A stretch of 64,000 bases of DNA from Comamonadaceae bacterium ALPHA2B (GCA_005503065.1 SCOE01000006.1:62001-126000), one strand, 5' to 3'; counted from the first letter of the stretch, positions 15,876-25,277 are shown. The notes: generated by a model from the letters alone, not told the origin. Numbers and translations: made by a program.

Positions 15876-17246
15876 TCATGCAGCTTTCGATTTGATGGGG
15901 GCAACCTTGCTCGATGGCTTGGCATCAAGCAGGCGTTGCAGTTTTTCCAGCGCCTCCAGCTTCTCTGCCATGTAGTCGTGCCCGTCGTAGTGGCGTGCCT
16001 GCACACCAGACACGCCATGCGATTGCAGGCGGCCACGGTGCTCGCTGGATACTCCGGCGCTCGCGAGCAGGGTCTCGACCCCCGAGCGGACGCGCTTGGC
16101 CTTGAATCCCTTGATCTGGTCGTCGGCGACGGCCGCTGCCCAGGCGCTGAGCGTGGTCGCAGCAATGTGCGTCAGGCCACCGTCGTTGGAGATGGCGAAG
16201 TCGCCTTTGGACTCCGGTCGTTTCTTGGCGCGGCCGTCAACAGTAGCCAGGATGGCGCCCACTTCCTTGCGTGCTTCTTTCGTGAGCGGGATTGCATGCG
16301 GGCGCGGCGGCTGACCCGGCCGGCCCTTGCCATCCAGCAGCGTGATTTGGGCGTCGTCGATCTGGTCGCGATGCAGGGACACCAGTTGCTCGATGCGCTG
16401 GCCGCCGGTCAGCACGTGCAGCCTCAGAACCGCCCCGCGGAAGCCGGGAACGGCCTTGAGCAGCCGCCAGTATTCCCGCAACTCATCAGCCTTCAAGGGG
16501 CTCTTGTCGGGCCTGTTGCTCAGTGTGTCGGGGACTGTTTCGCTGATCGGGTTGTGCCGGATGCCGAAGCCCTTGAAGCTGGCCGGGATGCTGGCGCTGG
16601 ACTTGGCCTGCTTGGCGCGTTCGAACGCGCTGCGGGCGTAGGAGCGCAGTTTGTTGGCCGTGCGACCTTTGCCGGCGGCGTGCAGCTTGCGCATCACGTC
16701 GGCGAACTGCTCTGGCGTCACGTCTCGCGCGGGCATGGCGGCGATCTTCGGGTAGCCCGTGAACAGGTGGAGCGTGAAGATGTTCAGGGCCTCGCGGTGT
16801 GATTTGCGGCCCAAGGCTTTCTGGTGATCGCAGTAGTTCGTAAGCAGGGCTTTCAGCGAGTGCTCAGCCGCCTCGGCAGCATCGGCGGCGGCCTGTTCAC
16901 GAACCTTTCGGCGCTGCTGCTGGATGGCGACATATCCGGCTCCGCCGGCCGCGAGGTTGGCCCTGTGCTCGTGCGCCATGTTTTCGGCGCGTCGGAAGGC
17001 AGCACGGACCGAGTAGCCGGCTGGAGTCGATTCAAGCGAGCGGGGCGGGGCCTTGGAGTCGTAGGTGCCAATGGGAACGCGGGTGGTCTTTCCCTCGTGG
17101 GTGAAGCGCCAGTACAGGTGCACCGCGCCTTCCGCGAGCCGGCGGGCCTCCAGCGAGCCGTCCGTGGTGCCGATCTTGCCTAGCGCGACGGAAGCGCCAG
17201 GCTTGAGGGCGCTGATGATTTTGCCGGGAGTGGTCTGGTCGTTCAT
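15876..17246 (-). CDS. int: Tyrosine recombinase integrase of the island
   Basis: A 456-residue phage-type integrase. An N-terminal arm-binding-like region (residues 1-130) is followed by a core-binding helical domain (about 135-225) and the catalytic domain. In the catalytic domain the first Arg is in LTGGQRIEQL, the second box is RVRSGVETLLASAGV followed by GRLQSHG, and the nucleophile Tyr is in ARHYDGHDY. These support insertion and excision at the tRNA-Ile-like attachment site 170 bases upstream. Four CTGTCACC boxes directly upstream of the start (17250-17304) may bind the integrase or its regulator. The protein looks intact, so mobility may persist. Confidence 0.93.
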   Translation of the reverse strand: MNDQTTPGKIISALKPGASVALGKIGTTDGSLEARRLAEGAVHLYWRFTHEGKTTRVPIGTYDSKAPPRSLESTPAGYSVRAAFRRAENMAHEHRANLAAGGAGYVAIQQQRRKVREQAAADAAEAAEHSLKALLTNYCDHQKALGRKSHREALNIFTLHLFTGYPKIAAMPARDVTPEQFADVMRKLHAAGKGRTANKLRSYARSAFERAKQAKSSASIPASFKGFGIRHNPISETVPDTLSNRPDKSPLKADELREYWRLLKAVPGFRGAVLRLHVLTGGQRIEQLVSLHRDQIDDAQITLLDGKGRPGQPPRPHAIPLTKEARKEVGAILATVDGRAKKRPESKGDFAISNDGGLTHIAATTLSAWAAAVADDQIKGFKAKRVRSGVETLLASAGVSSEHRGRLQSHGVSGVQARHYDGHDYMAEKLEALEKLQRLLDAKPSSKVAPIKSKAA

Positions 17247-17249
17247 GGG

Positions 17250-17304
17250 CTGTCACCGGGGGGCGGACTGTCACCGATGGCTACCGGTGACAGGCTGGTG
17301 ACAG
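17250..17304. repeat. Four copies of CTGTCACC upstream of the integrase
   Basis: CTGTCACC occurs at 17250-17257 and 17268-17275, and its reverse complement GGTGACAG at 17286-17293 and 17297-17304. All lie within 60 bases of the integrase start codon. The two-direct, two-inverted layout suits integrase arm-type sites or an operator for autoregulation. Confidence 0.7.
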
Positions 17305-17418
17305 TCTATGGCCTGATGAAGTGGATTGGATGGACGATACGAATAAATTCCTTCCACAGAGGGAGAGCGGGCTCCCAGCGAAGGTCAGTTCATGTCGTCA
17401 ACATTGTCTTTGGGGTGC

Positions 17419-17466
17419 GGACTCATAATCCCTTGGTCGCTGGTTCAAGTCCAGCACGGCCTACCA
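17419..17466 (+). other. Attachment site: 3' part of a tRNA-Ile(CAU)-like gene
   Basis: The sequence starts in the anticodon loop (CTCATAA), continues with a complete T arm (GCTGG, TTCAAGT, CCAGC) and ends with ACGGCCT-A-CCA. The 5' acceptor, D arm and 5' anticodon strand are missing, so this is not a working tRNA. It resembles tRNA-Ile(CAU), the lysidine tRNA, more than elongator tRNA-Met. It is the duplicate created by integration; the functional tRNA should lie at the other island end. Confidence 0.8.
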
Positions 17467-17537
17467 CGCGAGGCCTTGGGAAGAAATTTTCGCCGGTCCA
17501 GGATGCGCCAAAAACGCGTGCTATACTTGCAAGCTTA

Positions 17538-17614
17538 GCGGCTGTAGCTCAGCTGGATAGAGTACTTGGCTACGAACCAAGGGGTCGTGGGTTCGATTCC
17601 TGCCAGCCGCACCA
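17538..17614 (+). tRNA. tRNA-Arg(ACG)
   Basis: A full cloverleaf of 77 bases with encoded CCA. Acceptor GCGGCTG pairs with CAGCCGC, the anticodon loop CTACGAA carries ACG, and the T arm contains GTTCGATT. A TATACT -10-like hexamer lies at 17523-17528. Confidence 0.96.
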
Positions 17615-17619
17615 CTTCA

Positions 17620-17649
17620 AAGCCCGCAACGAAAGTTGCGGGCTTTTCT
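17620..17649 (+). terminator. Rho-independent terminator after tRNA-Arg
   Basis: AAGCCCGCAAC (17620-17630), GAAA loop and GTTGCGGGCTT (17635-17645) form an 11-bp stem followed by a T-rich tract. Confidence 0.9.
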
Positions 17650-17684
17650 TTTGGTTTTTCGCACCCCGTGCATAAGCTTCCCGC

Positions 17685-18254
17685 ATGAGCAAGGCCTTCA
17701 CCAAGGAAAGCGACGCCGACGACGAGGATGGCGATGCCGGCGGCCTGCCGCCCTTGCCACCAGGCGGCAAGAACTACATCACGCCCCAGGGGTATGCGCG
17801 CCTTCGCGCCGAGTTGCTCGATCTCATGGACAACGAGCGGCCAAAGGTCGTCGAGGCGGTGCACTGGGCCGCGAAGAACGGCGACCGTTCCGAGAACGGC
17901 GACTACCTCTACGGCAAGAAGCGCCTGCGCGAAATCGACCGGCGCATCCGCTTCCTGACCAAGCGCCTCGAGATCGCCGAGGTCACCGACCCGTCGGTCC
18001 ACCATGGCGGCGAGCAGGTCTTCTTCGGCGCGACGGTGACCTATGCCGACGAAGAGGGCGTGGAGCGCACGGTCACCATCCTCGGCATCGACGAAGCGGA
18101 GAGTGCACGCCAGCAGGTGAGCTGGATCTCTCCTGTGGCGCGCGCCTTGCTGAAGGCGCGGGTCGGCGATGTGGTGAAGCTGGTGACGCCCGCCGGCACG
18201 CAGGAGGTCGAGGTGCTGCGCGTCGAGTACCCGGCCCCAGGCGCACCCGCCTGA
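17685..18254 (+). CDS. greB: Transcription elongation factor GreB
   Basis: A 189-residue Gre factor that enters the RNA polymerase secondary channel and stimulates cleavage of backtracked transcripts. The N-terminal coiled coil starts at about NYITPQGYARLRAELLDLM (residue 30); the acidic tip DRSENGDYLYGKKRLREID carries the conserved D, E and N residues; and the C-terminal FKBP-like domain follows from about residue 110. A disordered acidic head of about 25 residues precedes the coiled coil, longer than in E. coli GreB (158 residues). It converges on spoT with only 15 bases between stops. Confidence 0.95.
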   Translation: MSKAFTKESDADDEDGDAGGLPPLPPGGKNYITPQGYARLRAELLDLMDNERPKVVEAVHWAAKNGDRSENGDYLYGKKRLREIDRRIRFLTKRLEIAEVTDPSVHHGGEQVFFGATVTYADEEGVERTVTILGIDEAESARQQVSWISPVARALLKARVGDVVKLVTPAGTQEVEVLRVEYPAPGAPA

Positions 18255-18269
18255 CCGGGCAGGGCGCTC

Positions 18270-20528
18270 TCAGGGCGCCGGAACGACGCGCACGGCTGCC
18301 AGCACCGAGGGTGTGCGCTTGGCGGCGCGCAGCACGGCATCGAGGTGCGCACGGTCGCGCACGGCGATCACGAAGCGCAGGTCGGTCGAATCCTGGCGCG
18401 TTTCTTCCGCCATCTCGACGTGCGTGATGTCGGCTTCGGCATTGGCGAGCGTGGCTGCGACGCGGGCCAGCACGCCTTTGTCGTTGCGGGCGGTGACGAC
18501 GATGCCCGTCTCGAAGGCGCGCACGGGCTCGTCCGCCCAGTCGACCGCAAAGAAGCGCTCGGCGTCCTTGTGGCGCAGGCGCTGGCCGACGCCGCAGGCC
18601 TCGGTGTGCACCACCAGCCCCTCACCATGGCCCAGGTAGCCGACGATCGGATCGCCCGGTATGGGCCGGCAGCACAGCGCGAAGCGCACCGAGGAGTTTT
18701 CGCTGCCATCGAGCATGACGGCGCCCTGCGACAGGCTTTCGTGCGCCGTGAATCGCTCGCGGCTGAGCATCAGCGCATCCGGCTTCAGGCCGCGCTCGGC
18801 CAGCAGGCCCATCAGGCGCTTGGCCACGATGCTGGCAATGCGCTTGCCCAGGCCGATGTCGGTCATCAGCTCCGAGCGCGTGCGGTTGCCGGTGAATCGC
18901 AGCAGCTTTTCCCAGGTGGGCTGGTTCTCGGCGTCGTCGTCGGGCAGCTTGCCCAGGCCTTCGGCGCGCAGAGCCTGGCTCAGCAGCTTTTCGCCCAGGC
19001 GCTCGGACTCGGCCTGCGCCAAGGTCTTGAGGTAGTGGCGGATCTTGGAGCGCGCCCGGCCGGTGCGCACGAATCCCAGCCAGGCCGGGTTGGGCGTGGA
19101 CACCGGTGCTGTGATCACCTCCACCACGTCGCCGTTCTTGAGCTCGGTGCGCAGGGGCACCTGCTCGCCGTTGATGCGCGCCGCCGAGGTGTGGTCGCCG
19201 ATGCGGGTGTGGATGGCATAGGCGAAGTCCACCACCGTCGCTCCCCGCGGCAGCGCCATGATCTCGCTGCGCGGCGTGAACACGTAGACGGCGTCCGGGA
19301 AGAGGTCCACCTTCACGTGGTCCCAGAACTCGGTCGCGTCGCGTGTCTCGTCCTGGATGTCCAGCAGCGACTGCAGCCACTTGGCGCTCAGGCGCTCGCT
19401 GTTGTTGCCGGCCGCGTCCGAGGCCTTGTACAGCCAGTGGGCGGCCACGCCCGATTCCGCGACCACGTGCATCGCCTCCGTGCGCAACTGGAACTCCACG
19501 CTCACGCCCGAGGGGCCGACCAACGTGGTGTGCAGCGACTGGTAGCCGTTGAGCTTGGCGATCGCGATGTGATCCTTGAATTTGCCCGGCAGCGGCTTGT
19601 ACATCTGGTGCAGGATGCCCAGGCCGGTGTAGCAGGCGATCACGTTCGGCACGATGAGCCGGAAGCCGTAGATGTCGGTCACCTGGGCAAAGCTCAGGTG
19701 CTTCTCCTCCATCTTGCGGTAGATCGAATACAGCGTCTTCTCGCGGCCAGCCATGCGCACGCTCATCTGCGCGTTGGCGAAGGCGGTCTCGACGTCGCGC
19801 TGCACCTTATGGATCAGGTCGCGGCGCCGGCTGCGCGCCTTGGCGACGGCCTTGGCCAGGATCGCATAACGCCAGGGCCGCAGGTGCCGGAATGCCAGGT
19901 CCTGCAGTTCGCGGTAGGTCTGGTTCAGGCCCAGCCGGTAGGCAATGGGCGAGTAGATGTCCAGCGTCTCGCTGGAGATGCGGGCCCACTTCTCGCGCGG
20001 CGCGTCGTCGAGCGTGCGCATGTTGTGGGTGCGATCGGCCAGCTTGATGAGGATGACGCGCACGTCACGCGCCATGGCCAGCAGCATCTTGCGGAAGGAC
20101 TCGGCCTGCCCCTCCTCGCGGGTGTTGAACTGCAGCTTGTCGAGTTTGGTGAGGCCGTCGACCAGTTCCGCCACCGGGGCGCCGAAGCGTTCGATCAGGT
20201 CGGTCTTGGTGACGCCGCAGTCTTCGATCGCGTCGTGCAGCAGGGCCGCCATCAGCGCCTGGGCGTCGAGCTTCCATTCCGCGCACTGCGCGGCGACAGC
20301 GATGGGGTGCGTGATGTAGGGCTCGCCGCTGTTGCGCAACTGGCCCAGGTGCGCCTCGTCGGCGAAGCGGTAGGCGCGGCGCACCTGTTCCACATCTTCG
20401 GGACTCAGGTAATCCAGCCGGTCCGTCAGGGCCGCGAAGCTGGCGGCGGCCGCGTTCAAGGCCGCCGGATGCGGGGCGCGCGGGCCGGCGGAGCGTGGCG
20501 AGGACTGTGGCTGGACGACCGCACTCAT
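18270..20528 (-). CDS. spoT: Bifunctional (p)ppGpp synthetase/hydrolase SpoT
   Basis: A 752-residue RelA/SpoT-family enzyme that makes and degrades (p)ppGpp. The order is: HD hydrolase domain with HDAIEDCG and ADRTHNMRTL (intact, so hydrolase-competent), synthetase domain with YRKMEEKH and DIYGFRLIV, TGS domain (VYVFTPRSEIMALPRGATVVDFAYAIHT region), helical and zinc-finger-like region, and C-terminal ACT domain. I choose ATG 20528 because the frame upstream runs through a terminator hairpin. It lies downstream of rpoZ, as in many proteobacteria, with a terminator between. An RSH protein of this kind governs the stringent response. Confidence 0.95.
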   Translation of the reverse strand: MSAVVQPQSSPRSAGPRAPHPAALNAAAASFAALTDRLDYLSPEDVEQVRRAYRFADEAHLGQLRNSGEPYITHPIAVAAQCAEWKLDAQALMAALLHDAIEDCGVTKTDLIERFGAPVAELVDGLTKLDKLQFNTREEGQAESFRKMLLAMARDVRVILIKLADRTHNMRTLDDAPREKWARISSETLDIYSPIAYRLGLNQTYRELQDLAFRHLRPWRYAILAKAVAKARSRRRDLIHKVQRDVETAFANAQMSVRMAGREKTLYSIYRKMEEKHLSFAQVTDIYGFRLIVPNVIACYTGLGILHQMYKPLPGKFKDHIAIAKLNGYQSLHTTLVGPSGVSVEFQLRTEAMHVVAESGVAAHWLYKASDAAGNNSERLSAKWLQSLLDIQDETRDATEFWDHVKVDLFPDAVYVFTPRSEIMALPRGATVVDFAYAIHTRIGDHTSAARINGEQVPLRTELKNGDVVEVITAPVSTPNPAWLGFVRTGRARSKIRHYLKTLAQAESERLGEKLLSQALRAEGLGKLPDDDAENQPTWEKLLRFTGNRTRSELMTDIGLGKRIASIVAKRLMGLLAERGLKPDALMLSRERFTAHESLSQGAVMLDGSENSSVRFALCCRPIPGDPIVGYLGHGEGLVVHTEACGVGQRLRHKDAERFFAVDWADEPVRAFETGIVVTARNDKGVLARVAATLANAEADITHVEMAEETRQDSTDLRFVIAVRDRAHLDAVLRAAKRTPSVLAAVRVVPAP

Positions 20529-20570
20529 TGACGCTACTTTAGCCTGCACGTCGAAACAAGGCGCCCGAGC

Positions 20571-20598
20571 AGAAAAAAAGCACCGCATGCGGTGCTTT
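20571..20598 (-). terminator. Terminator between rpoZ and spoT
   Basis: AAAGCACCGCATGCGGTGCTTT (20577-20598) is a perfect palindromic stem, and on the minus strand it is followed by a run of seven T. It should end or attenuate rpoZ transcripts before spoT. Confidence 0.8.
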
Positions 20599-20622
20599 CT
20601 TTCGTGGCAGAAAGGCCTAACT

Positions 20623-20826
20623 TCAGCCCGGCACCTTCTTCAGCATTTCCAGGCCGACCTTGCCTTCGGCGATCTCGCGCAGTGCCGTGACGGCGGGCTT
20701 GTTCTTGCTCTCGATCTTGGGTGCGTGCCCCTGGCTCAGCATGCGGGCGCGGTAGGTCGCGGCCAGCACGAGCTGGAAGCGGTTGGGGATCTGTTGCAGG
20801 CAGTCTTCGACGGTGATGCGGGCCAT
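20623..20826 (-). CDS. rpoZ: RNA polymerase omega subunit
   Basis: A 67-residue protein with the classic omega pattern: [20 protein letters not shown], then AATYRARML and [16 protein letters not shown]. Omega binds the beta-prime C-terminus and aids polymerase assembly and ppGpp sensing, which suits its place between gmk and spoT. Length and motifs are those of betaproteobacterial RpoZ. Confidence 0.96.
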   Translation of the reverse strand: MARITVEDCLQQIPNRFQLVLAATYRARMLSQGHAPKIESKNKPAVTALREIAEGKVGLEMLKKVPG

Positions 20827-20864
20827 GACTTTGTCTTTCGGGTGGGTGGCACAGGCGGCCGGTG

Positions 20865-21494
20865 TCAGGGAATGTTGAGTGCCGCGAAAGTGTCGGCACG
20901 GGCGCGGCGCTGGGCCGAATACCGCAGCCGCTGCGCGTGAACGATCGCCTTGAGGTCAAAAAGCGCGCGTTCAAATAACTCATTGATTATAACGAAGTCG
21001 AATTCGCTGGCCCTCGCCATCTCATGCGCGGCATTGCGCAGGCGCAGTTCGATGATCTCGGGCGCATCCTCGCCGCGGCGCTCCAGGCGTGAGCGCAACT
21101 CCTCCCAACTGGGCGGCAGGATGAAGATCAAGACCGCGTTGGCGAACACCTGACGGATCTGCAGCGCGCCCTGGAAGTCGATCTCGAGGATCACGTCCGC
21201 GCCCATGGCCACCCGGTCCTCCACGGCTTTCTTCGAGGTGCCGTAGCGCTGGCCGTGTACGTGGGCCCATTCGACGAACGCGTCGCCGGCCACCATGGCG
21301 TCGAATTCGGCAGGGGATACGAAAAAGTACTCGCGGCCGTGCTTCTCCTGCCCGCGCGGCGGCCGCGTGGTGTGCGACACCGAGGGTTGCACGGCCGAGT
21401 CCAGCTCCATCAGCGCCTTGACCAGGCTGGATTTGCCGGCGCCGCTGGGCGCTGCCACCACGAAGAGATTGCCGGGATAGTCCATGGCGGTCAT
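20865..21494 (-). CDS. gmk: Guanylate kinase
   Basis: A 209-residue kinase converting GMP to GDP with ATP. The P-loop [11 protein letters not shown] is at about residues 15-25, the GMP-binding segment is [20 protein letters not shown], and the lid follows around [12 protein letters not shown]. The start ATG at 21494 overlaps the yicC stop (ATGA); an internal ATG at 21485 is also possible. Gene order yicC-gmk-rpoZ-spoT is a conserved proteobacterial arrangement. Confidence 0.96.
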   Translation of the reverse strand: MTAMDYPGNLFVVAAPSGAGKSSLVKALMELDSAVQPSVSHTTRPPRGQEKHGREYFFVSPAEFDAMVAGDAFVEWAHVHGQRYGTSKKAVEDRVAMGADVILEIDFQGALQIRQVFANAVLIFILPPSWEELRSRLERRGEDAPEIIELRLRNAAHEMARASEFDFVIINELFERALFDLKAIVHAQRLRYSAQRRARADTFAALNIP

Positions 21495-22417
21495 TCGATG
21501 TTCTGCACCTGCTCGCGCATCTGTTCGATCAGCACCTTCATGTCGACGCCGATGCGCGTCAGTTCCAGTGCCGCCGACTTGGAGCCGAGGGTGTTGGCTT
21601 CACGGTGCAGTTCCTGGATCAGGAAGTCCAGCCGCTTGCCGATTTCACCGCCCTTGTCGAGCAGCCGCTCGATCTCGTCGAGGTGCGCCGCCAGGCGGGT
21701 CAGCTCCTCGGCAACGTCGATGCGGATGGCGAAGGCCGTGGCTTCGCTCAGCGCGCGGTCCTGCGCCGCCTCGGGCGTGGTTCCACCCGTCAGGCCCATC
21801 GCCTCTTGCCATCGCTCGAGGAAGCGGCTGCGCTGTTGCTCGACCAATTGCGGCACGATCGGGCCGGCCTGCTGCGCCAGTGCGCGCAGGCTGCCGAGCC
21901 GGTCGCGGAGCATGGCGGCAAGGCGCTCGCCTTCGCGCGCGCGGGCGGCGATCAGCGCGTCGACCACGCCAGCGACCGTGCCCACGACATCGAATTCGCC
22001 CTGCGCGGGCCGGCCTGCCTCGCTGGCCGCCAGCCGCAGCACATCGGCCACGCTCAGGTCGGTCGCTCGCGGCAGCCAGGCCTTCACCGCGTCCTGCAGG
22101 CCGTTGAGTCGCTGGAGCAGCCGAGCCGACGGCTCGGCCAGGGCCGCGCCCGCCTGCAGGTCGATGCCTGCGCGCACCTCGACCTTGCCTCGCTTGAGCC
22201 GTTGCGTCAGCAGTTCGCGCAATTGAGGTTCGTGCTGCCGCAGCTCTTCCGAGAGCTTGAAACTGAGGTCCAGGAACCGGCTGTTGACTGCGCGGATTTC
22301 CACGCCCAGCCGCCCGCCGGAAAGGCCCGCCGCGGGCATGCGCGCCTCGCTGTCCGAGGAGGTGCCGGCCGGGCCGCTCTGGCCACTGGCGTAGCCGGTC
22401 ATGCTGTAAACTGGCAT
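21491..22417 (-). CDS. yicC: YicC-family endoribonuclease
   Basis: A 308-residue YicC-family protein, with the N-terminal MTGYAS motif, the [15 protein letters not shown] segment and the C-terminal DUF1732 region ending in [22 protein letters not shown]. Members have been described as RNases acting on small RNAs. A roughly 20-residue Gly/Ser-rich insertion after MTGYASG (residues 10-33) is unusual relative to the common form. It is four bases overlapped with gmk. Confidence 0.93.
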   Translation of the reverse strand: MPVYSMTGYASGQSGPAGTSSDSEARMPAAGLSGGRLGVEIRAVNSRFLDLSFKLSEELRQHEPQLRELLTQRLKRGKVEVRAGIDLQAGAALAEPSARLLQRLNGLQDAVKAWLPRATDLSVADVLRLAASEAGRPAQGEFDVVGTVAGVVDALIAARAREGERLAAMLRDRLGSLRALAQQAGPIVPQLVEQQRSRFLERWQEAMGLTGGTTPEAAQDRALSEATAFAIRIDVAEELTRLAAHLDEIERLLDKGGEIGKRLDFLIQELHREANTLGSKSAALELTRIGVDMKVLIEQMREQVQNIE

Positions 22418-22530
22418 CGAGCCTCGCTGTTGTTCGTCCGCTGAATCGCCCCGTGTGATCGGCCTGTGCAGGAGGTTCCGGCCCAGCGTTCGCTTGCCGC
22501 TCCATCGCCTTCGGGCGAAACTCCCGGATT

Positions 22531-23538
22531 ATGTCAAAGGTCAAACCGTCGCCCCTGTTGCCCGACACGGTCATCGGCGGCTACCGCGTCGTGCGGCGGC
22601 TGTCGGCGGGGGGCTTCGGCGTGGTCTACCTGGCCGTCGATTCCTCGGGCCAGCAGGTCGCGATCAAGGAGTATCTGCCCTCGTCGCTGGCCACGCGTGC
22701 CATGGGTGAGCTGGCGCCGCAGGTGCCTCCTGAAAAGCTGTCGCTCTACCGCCTGGGCCTCAAGAGCTTCTTCGAGGAAGGGCGGTCCCTGGCGCAGATC
22801 TCGCACGCCTCCGTGGTGAGCGTGCTGAACTTCTTCCGCGAGAACGAGACCGTCTACATGGTGATGAACTTCCTCGACGGCGCCACGCTGCAGGACTTCA
22901 TCGTCACCGCCCGCGACCTGAAGAAGGCCAAGGTCTTCCGCGAATCCACCATCCGTTCGCTCTTCGACGAGATCCTGCGCGGCCTGCGCGTGGTGCACCA
23001 GCACAAGATGCTGCATCTGGACATCAAGCCCGCCAACATCTTCGTGACCGAGGACGACCGCGCCGTGATGATCGACTTCGGCGCCGCCCGCGAGGTGCTG
23101 TCCAAGGAAGGCAACTTCATCCGCCCCATGTACACCCCCGGTTTCGCCGCGCCGGAGATGTACCGCCGCGATTCGTCGATGGGCCCGTGGACCGACATCT
23201 ATGCCATCGGCGCGTGCATCTATGCCTGCATGCACGGCTACCCGCCCAGCGATGCACCCCAGCGCATCGAGAAGGACCGCCTTGGCCTGTCGCTGTCCCG
23301 TCTGCGCGGCGTGTATTCGGACGACCTGATCGAGGTGGTGGAGTGGTGCATGTCGCTCGATCCGCTGTCGCGCCCGCAGTCGGTCTTCGCCCTGCAGAAG
23401 GAGCTCAGCCGCGAGGGCGAGCGCCGTTACACCAAGCTGTCGGTGGGCGAGAAGATGCGCCTGTCGATCGACAACATGCGCTCCTACGAGAAGAAGGCGC
23501 TGCCCAAGGCGGTGGCGCCCACCACCCGACCCGCATGA
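22531..23538 (+). CDS. Serine/threonine protein kinase (Hanks type)
   Basis: A 335-residue cytoplasmic eukaryotic-like kinase. The Gly-rich loop is LSAGGFGVVYLA, the ATP-binding Lys is in QVAIKEYLP, the catalytic loop is HLDIKPANIF (HLD in place of HRD, with catalytic Asp, Lys and Asn kept), and DFGAAR is the metal-binding loop. The Thr-rich activation segment and APEM follow. There is no transmembrane or extracellular sensor domain. The PP2C phosphatase gene lies 67 bases downstream, giving a kinase-phosphatase pair; the targets are unknown. Confidence 0.93.
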   Translation: MSKVKPSPLLPDTVIGGYRVVRRLSAGGFGVVYLAVDSSGQQVAIKEYLPSSLATRAMGELAPQVPPEKLSLYRLGLKSFFEEGRSLAQISHASVVSVLNFFRENETVYMVMNFLDGATLQDFIVTARDLKKAKVFRESTIRSLFDEILRGLRVVHQHKMLHLDIKPANIFVTEDDRAVMIDFGAAREVLSKEGNFIRPMYTPGFAAPEMYRRDSSMGPWTDIYAIGACIYACMHGYPPSDAPQRIEKDRLGLSLSRLRGVYSDDLIEVVEWCMSLDPLSRPQSVFALQKELSREGERRYTKLSVGEKMRLSIDNMRSYEKKALPKAVAPTTRPA

Positions 23539-23605
23539 ACGCCATCACCCTTTCGCTGCGCACCGTGCGTGCGCCGAGCGCCGCCCGCCGGGCCTACCCC
23601 CTGCC

Positions 23606-24511
23606 GTGAAGTTCTCCGTCTTCCAGGTCAGCCGCAAGGGCGGCCGCGTCAAGAACGAAGACCGCATGGGCTACTGCTACACGCGGGAGTCGGGCCTCTT
23701 CCTGCTTGCCGACGGCATGGGCGGCCATCCTGAAGGCGAGGTCGCCGCGCAACTGGCGCTGCAGACCATTGCAGCGCTCTACCAGCGCGAGGCGCGCCCC
23801 ACGCTGAAGGACGTGAAGACCTTCCTGGCCTCCGCCGTGATGGCTGCGCACCAGCAGATCATGCGGTACGCGAGCAATAAGGCCATGCTCGACACGCCGC
23901 GCACCACCGTGGTGGCGGCCGTCCTGCAGGGCAACACCGCCACCTGGATCCACTGCGGCGACTCGCGCCTTTACGTCGTGCGCGACGGGCAGATGCTGAT
24001 GCGCACGCGCGACCACTCGCATGCCGAACGCCCGCGTCCCAATGGCGGCAACGAGCCCGTCAACCGCAACCTGCTCCTGACCTGCCTGGGATCGCCCAGC
24101 ACGCCGCTGTTCGAGGTGTCCGCGCCGCTCACGCTGCAGCAGGGCGACCGGCTCATGTTGTGCTCGGACGGGCTGTGGGGCGTGATGGACGACCTGCTGC
24201 TCGTGCGTTCCCTGTCCACCGGCAAGGTCTCCGATGCGGCGCCGGAGCTGGTCGAGATGGCGCTGCGCCGTGGCGGCCCCAATGGCGACAACGTGACCCT
24301 GATCGCCATCGAGTGGGAAACGCCCGACGTGCTTGGCGCCGATGCGGGCGTGTCGACCGACGGGATCAGCGACGACGTGTTCGCCTCCACCATCCAGGCC
24401 GGCATGCCGGCCGACGGCGAGATCGATGACCTGGACGACGACGCCATCGAGCGTTCCATCGCCGAGATCAACGAGGCCATCCGGCGCTCTGCGGCCTCGC
24501 GCAAGAGCTGA
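23606..24511 (+). CDS. PP2C-family protein phosphatase
   Basis: A 301-residue metal-dependent Ser/Thr phosphatase. Motifs in order are [24 protein letters not shown] (metal-binding Asp and Gly), [24 protein letters not shown] and [11 protein letters not shown]. An acidic C-terminal tail of about 60 residues ([12 protein letters not shown]) is outside the catalytic domain. It probably reverses phosphorylation by the kinase encoded just upstream. Confidence 0.93.
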   Translation: MKFSVFQVSRKGGRVKNEDRMGYCYTRESGLFLLADGMGGHPEGEVAAQLALQTIAALYQREARPTLKDVKTFLASAVMAAHQQIMRYASNKAMLDTPRTTVVAAVLQGNTATWIHCGDSRLYVVRDGQMLMRTRDHSHAERPRPNGGNEPVNRNLLLTCLGSPSTPLFEVSAPLTLQQGDRLMLCSDGLWGVMDDLLLVRSLSTGKVSDAAPELVEMALRRGGPNGDNVTLIAIEWETPDVLGADAGVSTDGISDDVFASTIQAGMPADGEIDDLDDDAIERSIAEINEAIRRSAASRKS

Positions 24512-24548
24512 TCGTTTTCTTCTCCCCTTTTTTCTTTCCCGTTCCCGA

Positions 24549-25277
24549 ATGACTGCTTTCACCCGAAGCGGCGGCCGCGCCGCCGACCAACTGCGGCCCG
24601 TGCGCATCACCCGCGGCTTCACCGTCCACGCCGAGGGTTCGGTCCTGATCGAGTTCGGCCAGACGCGGGTGCTGTGCACCGCCTCGGTCGAAGAGAAGGT
24701 GCCCCCGCACAAGAAGGGCAGCGGCGAGGGCTGGGTGACGGCGGAGTACGGCATGCTGCCGCGCGCCACCCACACCCGCAGCAGCCGCGAGGCGGCCAAG
24801 GGCAAGCAGACCGGCCGCACGCAGGAGATCCAGCGGCTCATCGGCCGCTCGATGCGCGCCGTGTTCGACCTCGCCGCACTGGGCGAGCGCACCATCCACC
24901 TCGACTGCGACGTGCTGCAAGCCGACGGCGGCACGCGCACTGCGGCCATCACCGGTGCCTTCGTGGCCGCGCAGGATGCGGTGAACAAGCTGATCGCGGC
25001 CGGCTCGCTCGCCGCTTCGCCGATCAAGGGGCCGGTCGCCGCCATCTCGGTGGGCATCGTCGGCGGCACGCCGCTGCTCGACCTCGAGTACACCGAAGAC
25101 TCGGCCTGCGACACCGACATGAACGTCGTCATGACCGGCGCCGGCCACTTCGTCGAGGTGCAGGGCACGGCCGAAGGCGTGGCCTTCACGCGCGACGAGA
25201 TGAACCAACTGCTGGCCCTGGCCGAGAAGGGCATCGGCGAGCTGGTCGAACTGCAGAAGCAATCGCTATCGAATTGA
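24549..25277 (+). CDS. rph: Ribonuclease PH
   Basis: A 242-residue phosphorolytic exoribonuclease that trims tRNA 3' ends. It starts at ATG 24549 ([20 protein letters not shown]) and shows the family pattern: [39 protein letters not shown], the phosphate-binding region [12 protein letters not shown], and DADGG-like [14 protein letters not shown]. The last codons and stop lie inside an interspersed repeat element (25263-25313). rdgB follows 46 bases on. Confidence 0.97.
   Translation: MTAFTRSGGRAADQLRPVRITRGFTVHAEGSVLIEFGQTRVLCTASVEEKVPPHKKGSGEGWVTAEYGMLPRATHTRSSREAAKGKQTGRTQEIQRLIGRSMRAVFDLAALGERTIHLDCDVLQADGGTRTAAITGAFVAAQDAVNKLIAAGSLAASPIKGPVAAISVGIVGGTPLLDLEYTEDSACDTDMNVVMTGAGHFVEVQGTAEGVAFTRDEMNQLLALAEKGIGELVELQKQSLSN

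Larger units (their letters stand above)
1..17466. mobile_element. Integrated genomic island, right-hand part
   Basis: The segment ends at a partial tRNA-Ile(CAU)-like 3' copy (17419-17466) beside a tyrosine recombinase gene. It carries a restriction-modification pair, a serine recombinase, an ORF6N antirepressor-like gene, LexA-like sites and many small unknown genes, and core housekeeping genes begin immediately to its right. Several genes between about 5.2 and 7.7 kb look visibly less GC-rich than the core genes. No phage structural or conjugation genes are present, so the element could be a satellite, a decayed prophage or the end of a larger ICE. The intact tRNA copy and the left end should lie upstream of base 1. 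Confidence 0.75.

Noticed and set aside
17419-17466. Functional tRNA-Met or tRNA-Ile gene
   Set aside because: The 5' acceptor, D arm and 5' anticodon strand are missing; only the 3' part is present.
18345-20531. Very long open frame on the plus strand opposite spoT
   Set aside because: It mirrors the spoT codons in a high-GC gene and has no domain or start signal; spoT on the minus strand has all family motifs.
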